Notes under the pieces: model-generated
Seen by the model: only the letters and a program-made list of their open reading frames with translations
Databases searched by the model: none
What the model was told of the DNA's origin: nothing
Shown: in pieces, positions 24,724 to 35,900 of the stretch
Layout of the letters: each line of letters begins with the position of its first letter
Numbering within the stretch: the first letter of the stretch is position 1
Translations under genes and position numbers: made by a program
Source: Desmodesmus armatus
Lineage: Eukaryota > Chlorophyta > Chlorophyceae > Sphaeropleales > Scenedesmaceae
NCBI GenBank assembly: GCA_007449985.2
Contig: VIIQ02000147.1
Location: forward strand, 62,001 to 126,000
Direction of reading: 5' to 3'
Length of the DNA: 64,000 nucleotides

Positions 24724-27700
24724 ATGGACAACTTCGCTGCTGCAAAGTGGGAACAGGCTCTCAAATTGCTGCATGCTGTGACGAAGGACCCTCTGAGCTG
24801 TGCCGACGCCTCCTTGTGCAGCGGGCGGTAGACAAGCTCGTGGGCAACCAGCAAGCCAGTGATGGCTCTGTCACAATCCGAAAGCATCCTAAAGCCCACT
24901 TGAAGAAGCTGGTGCAGCAGATGCAGGTGTGCACACACAATGCATCATACTGCACCCCATGGCTGCAATGGCTGCACATCAGCTGCTGCATGAATTGCGT
25001 CAGGGTCACCCCCCCCGAGGCACAGACCCTGTCCAAGGCAAATTTCTGGGGTGCACCCGTGCAATGTCGTTTTGCTACACAGGAAGGTTGATAAGCATAT
25101 CAAGACTCATTTGGGGTGTTTTCGGCCTCTCCCAGCCCCAATGCAGACATGCCTTGCACATGTGCATGCACCATTGCTACTAGCCGCGCGGCCACGTAGA
25201 TATATCAGAAATACAGTCAAATGGTTTCACAAACATTGGTGTTGAGGTTTGGTGCTCTAGACATCCCAAGGGACCGCTATGACAGCAGGTCCCTTGATGA
25301 TGGCTGTCCTTGGTGGGCACCAGCAGCAAGCCAGGCTACCTCACTTGGTCACAAAGATGACGTAAACGCTTGTGTATATATCAAATACACTACCAGTGTA
25401 TATACGGCCTTGCTCCGGTGCTGGTCAGCTGCAGTTGTGATCGAAACTTCAGGGCCAAAGTTGAGGCCTTAGGGACGTCGTGATGCAGGCCAGCACGTGA
25501 TAAGCTGCAACATATACCTTACATGTTTCTCTACGTGAGGGCTTGAGCCCGGACACTTCATAAGCAAGCGCATCGGAGCGAAAGAGTGTCCGTTTTCACA
25601 CTCTTTGGCAAACTTGGCCCCTTAGGGACGTCGATCTATCCCGCAAAAGCACACAAAATTGTTCAACAACATCTCAGCTGTGCACACATGCGTTTTGGTG
25701 CCCGGACACGCTCTGTACATGCCACGGGAGACATCACACGGGCAAGACCCTGGGTGGCAGGGCCTGCCTCAGGGGGGTGGTCAGGGTGTCAGGGTGAGAT
25801 TGGTGCTGCCACCGTCCCACTGCTGCTTTCCACACTGGGAGTGTGGATAGTGGCTGTTGAATACCATATACATCGCATCAGCACATACTTGTGTAACAAC
25901 ACAAAGCAATGCCATACGCAGGGTGTTTGCAGTGTTGGTGGCCTGCTGGCTAATGTACATTCAGCAGGAAGCTCCTGCCACCAGTGCTGAGCAGCAGTAA
26001 ATGCCTGAACCCTAGCAGTAATGTTAAATGTTACACAAGTAAGTTGGCAACCTGCCTTGCAGCAGTGTGGTAAGGAGTGGCAGTGTCATGCAGCAAGGCA
26101 TACAGTACTGATGCTTCAAGTCCGCCTCTCCTGCTGTTGCGCTGCCATGCCCCTGGCTCCTGCACATGCTCATATGTCGCAGGTGCCCTTGCAAGTCGGT
26201 GCAGCTATCAGTGCAGCGGCTCAGCACGGCTTGCTCTTGCCAGGCATGCACGCAGCGCTCAGCTTGCTCGATATGCTACTGAGCACAGCAACAGCATCAG
26301 GCCTCATCCAGGGCGGTTATGCTACCGGCAACCTAGCCCTAAGCATGCGGCAGCAGCTGCAGGAATCCGGTGTGCTGAAGCAGCTGACAGAGGTCATGGC
26401 TGCCATGTCTGCAGACATGCGCAGAGAAGCAGCAGCATTTGAAGGCATGCCCTGGGAGGAGCAGCGCGCAGTGGCCAATGGTTTGATACACAGCGGGGCA
26501 TCGTGTGCGCGCTTTGAGGTTGTTGCCCGTCTGTACTCCAGTCTGATGTCCCTGTGGTTCACACAAGGGGAGACCATGGAAGCCAACAGCATGGCATGGC
26601 TGTGTGACTGCAGTTGCGTCCATTCAGAGGCCTCCATGCAGCTGTGCACTGCAGCGCTGCAGCACACCAGCAGCGCCCTGCAGCACGTGCTGCCATCGGC
26701 GCAGCTGCACACCCCGCAACACGCAACTGTGCTGATGCAGGCGCTGCAGGGCCGAGCAGCAGCCGCGATGGAGTTGAGCCATGTCTCGGCAATCCCGCTG
26801 TCTCAGGCTGGCTACAACCCACCACCAAACAACAGCGAGCTGTATTTGAGGCTGCAGCGGGAGCAGGTGCTGCGGCAGCTGCTGTCGCGGGACTGCCTGC
26901 CCTTTCTGGCGTTGCTGGTAGTGATGTGCATCTCTCAAGCCACGCCATGCAATCCGCAGGCAAGCAAGGGCAGCCAGGGGCAGGGAGACAGCAGTGCAAG
27001 CAGCAGCAGCATGAGGGGCAGCAGTGGCCGCAGCGCCTTGCGGCGGGGAGAGCAGCAGCCGGTTGATCCGGCTGCTGCTGCTGCTGCTGCCAGCAGCAGC
27101 CGCAGCAGTGCTGATGGTGATGGCACACCCACGCCGTGTCAGCTGCAGCTCTTTGACCTTTTGGGCATATCCCCTCAGCTGACAGCGTTTGTGAAGCCGA
27201 AGCAGACACGGAGCAGCCAGTATTTTGTGCTAAACAACCTCGCGAGCGCTCTTGCTACGTTTGCAGCCTGCTACAACGCACACCAGCGCCACGGTGACTT
27301 TGTAGACGGTCAGTTCAAGCAGCAGTTGTGGCTGCTGCTGCCGTCAGTGCTGCTGCCGTGTGCCAGCAAGCTGCTGCTGCTGTCAGCTGTCATCACCAGC
27401 AAGGACCTGGGGCCGTTGGACCAGCATCAGGCTACTGCCATCGAGGTGTTCAACGACCTGCTCAAATTGAGCTGGAGTGCACTAACAGTGCACAACAACA
27501 CGTTTTTGGGGGCCGGTCCGGCACATGACAGGTCAGTGGCTAGCGCGCGGGAGGTGTTGGGCGGGGTACTGCAGCTGGCAGACCAGCTGCTGGTGCAGCA
27601 GCAGCAGCCGCAGGGGGAACTGCAGGAACAAGCAGCTGCTGCTGGTGCCGGGGCAGCAGCTGCAGCAGCTGCTGCTGGCAAACGTAAGAAGGGTAGCAGC

Positions 27701-29035
27701 AGCACAACAACAGCAGCAGCGGGCAGCAGCGCCAGCAATGGCCAGCCTCTGATTGTTCAAACTGCACAGACGACGGCTCAGCAGGCAGAGTACCTGCTGA
27801 AGCTGATGTCAGGATCGCTGGAATGCCTCGACCTCTCATCTTCGGTCAGTAGCAGCACATGTGCTTGCTGTACAGCAAGCCCGCTAGGCGAGCCTAGCAG
27901 CGGTGACACGGCTGCTGCTGCGGAGCCTGCTTTGCCGGTCTTGGCCGAACGGTTTGTCGACGTCTGCACAACCGCGGAGGCCAGCTTGCGTGCAGCGACC
28001 ACAGCAGCAGCCCGTAGTAACGTCGAATCCCAGCAAATGATCGAGCGCTGCTTGCACGGGCTTTTCTTCGGGTTCGACAAAGATGTCGTCGAGAATTCGC
28101 GGTCCCCGCTCATGCTGCACTTGGGCCTTCGCGGGCCTGAGGTGCTGGCGTTGGAGCAGCGGCAATTGTACAGCACACTCAGCACAGTGCAGAAGCTGGG
28201 CCATGCAGGGGCGCTATCCTGGGGGCAGCATGCAGCAAACCACTGCTGTGTGGCAGTTGCACATGCAGCAGTCGGGCTGTTGCAGGCAAGTCTGCCTCAG
28301 GTAGAAGGCTCAGATCCAGCCGCAGCAGCAGGAGCAGCAGCTGACGAGCAGGCTCAGTCTACACCTGCTGCAGTGGCTCAGCTGCCTGAGGTGGAGTACC
28401 TTCCCAGCCTCATGCTCCTGGGCCGCTGCTGCTTGACATGGGCACAGCAGCTCCACCAGCAGTCACCTGAGCTGCTGCTGGCATCTGGCGCAGTTGTGCC
28501 ACAGCAGCAACAGCTGGAATGGTGGCAAGGAGAGCACAGTGCAGCCCACGTGTGCATCCCTGAGTGGTGGGCGGGGCAAGCTGGCTTCAGATCTCCTCCT
28601 TGCGGGCTGGAGCGGGTGGGTGCATCGGTGTGGTCATGGGTGGGTGGTGCTGCATCACCTGCAGCACAGGCAGCGCTAGCAGCTGCTGCCGGTGGGGACA
28701 TACAGCAGTTCAGGCAGCAGCTGGAGACGCTGGCAGCAGCTCACACTGCACTTGAGGAGGGGCTGAGTGAGGTCTCACTGACAGCACTGGTGCAGCAGCT
28801 GCAGGCGACTGGGTTGATGCTGAGCAGCGTTGCAGTGCCAAACTTCTGCAACAACCCTGCCTGTGTCAACATCAGTGGGCCCACGGAGGTGCAGCTGGTG
28901 TCGGGGCGCAGCTGCATCTGTGCAGGGTGCCGCACCGCCCGCTACTGTGGACGGGGCTGTCAGCGGCAGGCCTGGCCTAGGCACAAGGCTGTGTGCAAGG
29001 CTCTGGCAGCTGCTGCTGCAGCTGGTGTGCAGTAG
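24724..29035 (+). CDS. MYND-type zinc finger protein, copy C (one break in exon 1)
   Basis: Two exons: 24724-24926 and 26183-29035, spliced LVQQMQ to VPL in phase 0 across a 1256-base intron. Exon 2 is fully open (950 codons plus TAG). It carries the helical region, low-complexity Ala/Gln/Ser linkers, and a complete MYND finger at about 28846-29001: CNNPAC, CICAGC, YCGRGC, and His and Cys in RHKAVC. Exon 1 begins MDNFAAAKWEQALKLLHA, matching copies A and B, but shifts frame near 24815-24830; one missing base makes it 204 nt (68 codons). The product would be about 1018 residues. The role is probably protein-protein interaction through the finger; no enzymatic domain is seen. The 3' end converges with that of the dynein gene 931 bases away. 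Confidence 0.8.
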
Positions 29036-29966
29036 GCCTCAGGCAGCAGCTGGTGTAGCCAATGTGCAGGCTGCCTCAGGTTACACTTGGGCGGTTAATG
29101 GGTCAAGGTTTGAGTGGGGTCAGGGCCGAAATGGCGGATCCTCCTGTGGCTGACGACTGCAAAACATCACCATGCATGGCATGCATACCATGCAGCGGCT
29201 GCATACCTGGCTTGCTAATGTATGCCCGGAACGTCAAGCCTCTGTGAGGCACAAAGTTGTAATTGAGTGCCTTGGTATGATGGTAGACTGTGTTGCCATG
29301 ACGTTTTTGATCATCTTGTCAAACTTGCTTGACACTGATGTTGGTGCATTATCCGCTGCAGGCAGCCGGCGTTAGGCCCCCCGTTAGGCATTACGAGCAA
29401 TGATTTTGGTTGGGAGTGAGCTGTCAGGTAGTGTTTGAGTGACAATGGCAAGAAGCAAGAAGCAACAAGCAAGTGGTTGCAAGTGAGGGCAGGTCCCCAT
29501 CTGGCGGACTTGTGCTTAGTGGTGGTTGTTTGGTGGGGATATCCCCATCGATGCGCCAACCTTCTGTACCTGTAGTATGATTGAGCAGATCTGCTTGCTG
29601 GCTAGTGCGGGGGAAGAGGGTTAACCCCCTGCAATATTGGTATTGGTAACTGGTGATTCAAGGCATTGTCCTTGCTTGTGTTTCTTCCTCTGCTCTTGAT
29701 GAAATGTCCTGCCTGCAACGCACAACATGTTGCTGCCTGGTGTGGGTATGGATGTGCTTGAGGTCACCCATCGTCTAGCAAAGGGTTTCATTGCCATGCA
29801 ACAATGCAGCAGTCAGTGTGTGATTTGGTCGCCCACAAGTACTTGCCCTTGTCGACTACTACCTAATCAGCGCTCTCCAAAGGTAACCCGCAGTAACCAT
29901 GTGCTGGAAATTGCAACAGTAAGCAACCAAAGGAATGTCAAACCAATAAATCGCACCGCCAGCGTG
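29036..29966. other. Convergent region between MYND copy C and the dynein gene
   Basis: Contains the 3' untranslated regions of both genes. No other gene is seen. No minus-strand TGTAA was found for the dynein gene. Confidence 0.45.
29258..29262 (+). terminator. Candidate polyadenylation signal TGTAA
   Basis: TGTAA about 225 bases after the stop of MYND copy C. Confidence 0.45.
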
Positions 29967-32900
29967 CTACTCATCGACCGAGCACAACACAGCTGCTCCC
30001 TGCAGCAGCCACTTTGCCGCATCCGTCCCTGTGGGTATCGGCAGCCGCATGTGCATCAGGAAGTTTGTGCTCTGCCCAGTGCTGCTCAACACACCAGCAC
30101 GCTCCGGTGTCTTGTACACAGGGATCTGGTGCAAACCACACCCCTGGGCACTACTGCTGCCAGCGCTGCTGTCATTGCTCCTGCTGTTTGTTGCCGTGGC
30201 GGGACAGCCAGCGCCCTGTCCATCATTGCTGCTGCAGCTGCCAGGATCCTTGCTGCATTCTTCTGCTGCTGTGTCGCTTGCCGCTTCGTGTGGCACCAAG
30301 TGCAGCACCGGCAGGGGGCTGAACATCTCGCCCGGGGCTGGGTCTGCGAGGCAGCCGGCAGCCGCATCCCACCTGCAACAGGCGCCAATCAGCGAGTGGG
30401 GGTAAGCAAGCGGGCACAGAAGGCTTGATGATCAGTGCTGCATGCATGCATGCATGTGTCAGAGTCCCATGTTGCATCAACCATGGCCTTATGCCAGACA
30501 CCAGTGTAGATCACACCACTTGTCCACGCCCAACACACCACTGAGTCAGCAGCTGCAACAGAAAGCCTGCGTACAGGTGTCCCCAGAGCAATGAACACCC
30601 AACAACAAAAAAACACAAGAATATTGCTTCCTGGCTGTCCTTCCCAGCGCGCTCCCCCCGTCCCTGCGTCTTTCAGCCACCCACCTCGCTCCTTCCAGAT
30701 ACAGCCCATGCACGTACACCCCCACTGCAGGCGCGGTGTCGATGCATGATGACCGGGGGGCTGAGCTGAGCACCACTTGGGCCAGGCCCAACCGGTCTAT
30801 GGCCAGCCCCCCGGCTTGCAGGGCATGGCTCTGCAGCACCGCTATCAAGAAACACTCCGGGAAGAAAAAGCCTGCACATGGACAGTTGAAGGAGGGTAAG
30901 AGCAGCAACGGCTGAACATTGCCACACAGCATAAGCAGGCATGCAGTGTCACTAGTTAGTACTGACCGTCAGAGATGCTGCCGGAGACTTCAGCCGGACC
31001 AGTGCTAAGGCGAACACGTCACTGGCTTGCTGTTGGCCTCGCTAGGCCCTCAGTCGACATGATCAGCCTCAACTGCCATGCACAGTCACTCATCCACCTA
31101 GCAGCTACAGTGCAAGGACCTTTCCGTCACAAGCAACACAAATGTCAACACCAGACATGCCCCAAACTCAGTCCTCTCGCTGCGCAAACCGTTTGACCAC
31201 CCACCTGGCAGCCAGAACACTGCCGGCTGGCCTGTGCTAAGCCACTGCCTCATGAACGACACTCGCTTGACCAGGTCGGCCATCCAGCCCCCCAGGGGCT
31301 TGCTGCTGGGATACGCGGCAGCAGCCCAGGAGCGAGGCAGCTGCAGGGGGGCAAAGGCAGAACAGGGGCAACGTGAAGTAGAGGGCAGCCAGGTTGTGAT
31401 ACTATGGGTATGGTGTTGCCGTGCATGCAGGTGCCGGCTCTTAGGTGGTGCAGCAGAACAACGGCAGACATCCCTTGCACCAAGGTGTCGTAATACCTCA
31501 ACCCCTAATACTGTAGCTGGACTTGGCCAGGCTAGCATAAGCAGCAGATGGGAGAGCAGAGGTTGAGGAGAGCAGAGGTTGAGGAGAGCAGAGGTTGAGG
31601 AGAGCAGAGGTTGAGGAGAGCAGAGGTTGACCTCGGGTGAGCGTAAACATCAGACTTCACCTTTGTCCACATGAGCCCCAAAGGGGTCCCCCAGTGCCAA
31701 CCGAACCGACAACTTGAAGGGTCCCGTAAATATGCCGCCAAACCCTGCCCCCCCTCCCCTCACCTGGTTGGCTGCCATTGCTGCCAGTGCCGCTTCGCCA
31801 GGTCCGTCCAGCAGGCTGCGCCCAGCACAGGCCGACCGCAAGGCCAGCAGGCTCTGCTGTACCACAGCCAGCAGGCGGTTGTACCTGTGATACGAGTTCA
31901 AAGGTGGGAGAGACATCATCGTCAGATGGGGGTCTAGCACAAGATGAGAAACTTGTCATGTTGCACAGGCCGACCGCAAGGCCAGCAAGCTCTGCTGTAC
32001 CACAGCCAGCAGGCGGTTGTACCTGTGACGCATATTCAAGGGCAGGAGGAACGTCAGCATGTGAAGGTGCAGAATAAGATGAGAACGGTGTCATGCACAG
32101 GCCGAACAGCAGGCTTTGCCGTACCAGACTCAGCAGGCGGTTGTACCTGCAGGCATATGTTGAAGCGAGGTGGCGGCAAGCCAGCAGCAGGTGGTGGTGG
32201 GATCGTGAGGGGGCGGGGAAGGGGCAAAAAGAACTGGGAGCGGTGTTGCGGCTGCGCTCTGTGGCTAGCTGAAAGGGGGGGGGGGAGAGTGTGGCCTATC
32301 ATCTCACTTCCACCAGTGCCTGCCCCCCCCCCCTCGCACCTGTCCATCTCCTGCAGCAGCAGCACCACCCCCATGGGGTTCAGCCGCCACCTTGCCAAAG
32401 ACATAAAGCACCCCTGCCATCAAGCCTGCCCCCCCCCCCTCGTACCTGTCAAAGGCATGAAGCACCCCTTCCACCAGAGCCTGCCCCCCCCCCCACACAC
32501 ACACATGCACTTGATGGTTAACATGCACTTGATGGTTGTAACTTATGTACACACCTGTCCATCTCTTGCAGCAGCACCACACCCATGGGGTTCACCCGCC
32601 AACATGGCAGCAGTGCAAATGGGTCGTGCAGAATGGAGGCCTCCTGCCGGTCCAACGGCCTCGGCAGCTGAGCCAGCAGCTGATCGATCACACCCGCCAT
32701 CTGCACCTCCAACGGAACCACCACGGGCGCTGCTCCTGCTACTACTGCTGCTGCTGTAGCATGGTCTACTGCTGCCGATGGCACCGCTGCTGCTGGCGCT
32801 GCTGTTGAGGTGTTGGTGCCGCTTCGTTGCATGCTGGCAACGTCCCGCATCAGCCGCCGCCCTTCCTGCTTGTTGACCGCAATGGAGGTGTTGGGGTGCA

Positions 32901-35900
32901 GGCCGAATAGGCGGGGGTCGTCAGGGAGCTGTAGGCTGTGCAGGTGCTGCAAGCAACCAATGGCATCGTCGCCCTGCGGAGCCGTCAACACCAGCTGCGA
33001 ACCTGCACATGCGCAACCAACAGCCACGGCAGTGGACAGAGGTCTTGACGTGTGAGAATGCAGCTAAGCGACGGCTTCAAGCAGCAACGGCAACACACCC
33101 ACCTATGCAGGGGATGCTGCTGGGGAATCAAGGAGTGGGGGCACTCTTCTGCACTGTCGCTACTTGCTGTATGAGACAGCCAACTTGGGTTTGACACTTG
33201 GGTTTTTACAATCGCCACCAGCTCGTCAAGCAGTGTTCCATCTTTCATAGCCTCAATGCAATTGCAGCAGCAGCAGCAGCAGCAGCAGCAGCTGGATTGT
33301 GCTGCTGCTGCTGCTGTGGATGCAAGGCACAGGCCGAGCACAAGGTCACGCCAAACCTCCACCTCCACACCACCTAATAATGGGTCACAAACGTTTTTCT
33401 GTAGCCGGAGAAATTCCTTCAAACCCGCCAGATATGGCGAAATAGCGAACAAAAAAATGCTCTGGGCCACCACCAACCCACCTGGTTGCCCCAGGACCAG
33501 CCTGCCTGTCAGCACCTCTGGTGACAAGTGCTGCTGCACGATTGCCGCCAGCAGCCTCCTGTCATCAGGGTCGGTCACCCGCCCCCCGTAATTGATGGCC
33601 CCCACTATGTGCAGCAGGCCCTCCCACACAGCGCTGGCAGCAGCAGCAGGGGTGCTGAGGGAGCCGCCGCCACTGCTGCTGCTGCCGGATAGGTCCTGGT
33701 TGAGGTCCTTCACAACTGCCTGCAGCATCAGGGGCAATGCAGACACAACGGCTCTCATCGGTGTGAGGCTAGACCTTGGGCTCCCGGCAGCTTCGGCTTT
33801 GCGTGTGTGGCCAGCCGATGGGGTTCCGCCCCCTTTGTCTTCACCAAGCAAACATCATGTTACGTCGTACAATGAGAAAAATCAACGATCCTGATGCAAA
33901 AAAAAGGCAATTCAGCAGGGGTATCTGCATTATGTCCGAGCCCAATATGTATCGAAACAACACATCTGTACTTCTGCGGCAAAGGAGCAACAAGAAGAGT
34001 CGCAATGCAAGCCGCACCAAGAAGGACTTGCAAGCATGCAGCAAGCTCACCTGTGTGTTAGCCAGTGCACAGCCGAGGTCTCCATCTGAGAACTCATACG
34101 GCACATTCCACCCCAGGGGCCCAAACCGCCGCCGCTCGCACAGCAACCCATGCAGCAACGCGCCCGCAAACACCAGCTGCCGCCACTGCTGCCCCCGCCC
34201 ACAGCTATCACAGGCCGACAGATGCCCACGGGGCAGGGAGGAGTAGATGCTCAGCAGCGTGGGCTTCAACCCCCGAGGTGGCTCCAGGAACATCCTGACC
34301 CCCTTGTGCAGCACAGCAGCAGGGAAGAAGTCTACCGGACTGCTTGTGAGCCATAGGCGGAAGTTGGGGTGCAGCGCCGGCTGTTGCTGCTGCTCGGACG
34401 CAGGTCCGCCGGCTTCCAGGAAGAAGCCTTGAGGTGCATTAGGTGAGCCAGCAGCCAGAGAGGTTGAATGCGGCTTGGGCTGTGCAGCTGTGGGTGCCGC
34501 AGCTGCTGATGTGGGTGTGCCAGATGCCGCTGCTGCTGCTGCTGCTGCTTCGACCTCTTCCACAAGCTTCACTAGTTGGGGCATCCAAGACTTGGCCAGG
34601 TGGCAGTTCTGCAAGGCAAGCAGCAGAGGCAACGACAAGTCGTGTGGAATCCAACTAAACGTGGGCTAACGTGTGGCAGGACTCGGCGGCCGAGTTCCAC
34701 AAGCCACATACAAGCAGGAGCATGCCTGCACAACAGTCAAGGGTGTCTTAGGGTTTAGGGTTTAGGGGAACCTTGCTGCAGAAGAAGACACTGCAGTCCT
34801 TGTTTCAGTCCAAGGCCATAGCCGCGTTCCAGATGCAGTCGCACCAACCACATTGCAAACATCATGCGGCCTCCCAGTGCTCCATCAAGCACCTCATTGC
34901 GCTGCTGCTTACTCACTGCCATCCTTCTGCATCACAGCTATTCACCCCACCCCCCACCCCCCTCGCCCTGCAACTTTGTTCCGTCTCACCTGCAAGCACA
35001 CCCAATCCCCATTGCGCATCGCCAGGCGCACCAGTGCCTCCGCCACCGGCCCCTGCCCCTGCCCCAGGCTCAGCAGCTGCAGCCCCCGCCCAACAGCCCT
35101 GCCCTGCGCTGCTGCAAACGCCCCAAGGTCCCCCATTGCAGCAGCCCCCTGAGCGACTGTCAGTATGATGGGGCTGGTGGCGCTGCTGTCTGCATACACA
35201 TCGGACAGCCTGGCAGCTGGAGGGTCCGCGAAGGAGGGGCCGATGGTGGTGCTGACGAAGCGGTGCATCGCAGCGGGAAGCAAGCCGGGCCTGCAGGCCT
35301 GCGGCGCGCAAAGCAAACAAGGCAGGACAAAATGAGGGTGGCTGTGATACTGCCGCTGCAACAGTGCTGGAAATGCCATTTTGGGCTGCCCTTCATCAGT
35401 GCATATACGTCAGTAACTGCAGAAATTCGCTTGATGAATGCATGCTTGAAAGTGGAACGCAAGTACGTTGCGCTCATGCCAAAAAGCTAGCCAATCTTAT
35501 ACCGCTGCTGGTCACCCATAAGCCGCCACACAGCGTACATCTGCATGTAGCTGTGATCAAGTGCCTGTCCCTTACCTTGATCAACAGCAGCCTCACAAAC
35601 AAGCTCAGTCTTGCATCACCTCCTGCCTTGGCACCTTTAGGCAGCCCCTGCTGCTGCTGCTGGCCGACAGCCCCGGCAGCGCACAGCTTGTCCAGCATGC
35701 AGCTTCCATCAGCCTGGCTTCTGCTGTTGTTACTGTTGCCCTCAGCCACTCCCATGAAATCATCCACTGACCCATGCAGCAGCAATCTCTGCCAGCCTGG
35801 CGCAGTGTCCGTAGTGCTGGATGCTGCAGCAGGCACTGTTTTGCCGCTGCTGGCACATGCCTGCGAGACTGTGCTGCACAGGCCTTGCACCTGAGCCGGA

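Larger units (their letters stand above)
29967..33719 (-). other. Dynein C-terminal domain
   Basis: Exons: 33719-33482, 33002-32555, 31884-31764, 31340-31205, 30871-30685 and 30372-29967. Landmarks are [128 protein letters not shown] and a Val-Asp-Glu end before TAG. The final exon carries an insertion of about 60 Ser/Asn/Gly-rich residues between LHLVP and VYKT. The 33719 start was chosen because it is the only in-phase CAG acceptor near it. Confidence 0.9.

Noticed and set aside
29727..30428. Plus-strand open frame of 233 codons
   Set aside because: It is antisense to the last dynein exon and has no family resemblance.
33230..33330. Minus-strand frame encoding a run of Cys residues
   Set aside because: It is a CAG/CTG microsatellite inside a dynein intron, read through after the GTGGGT donor at 33481.
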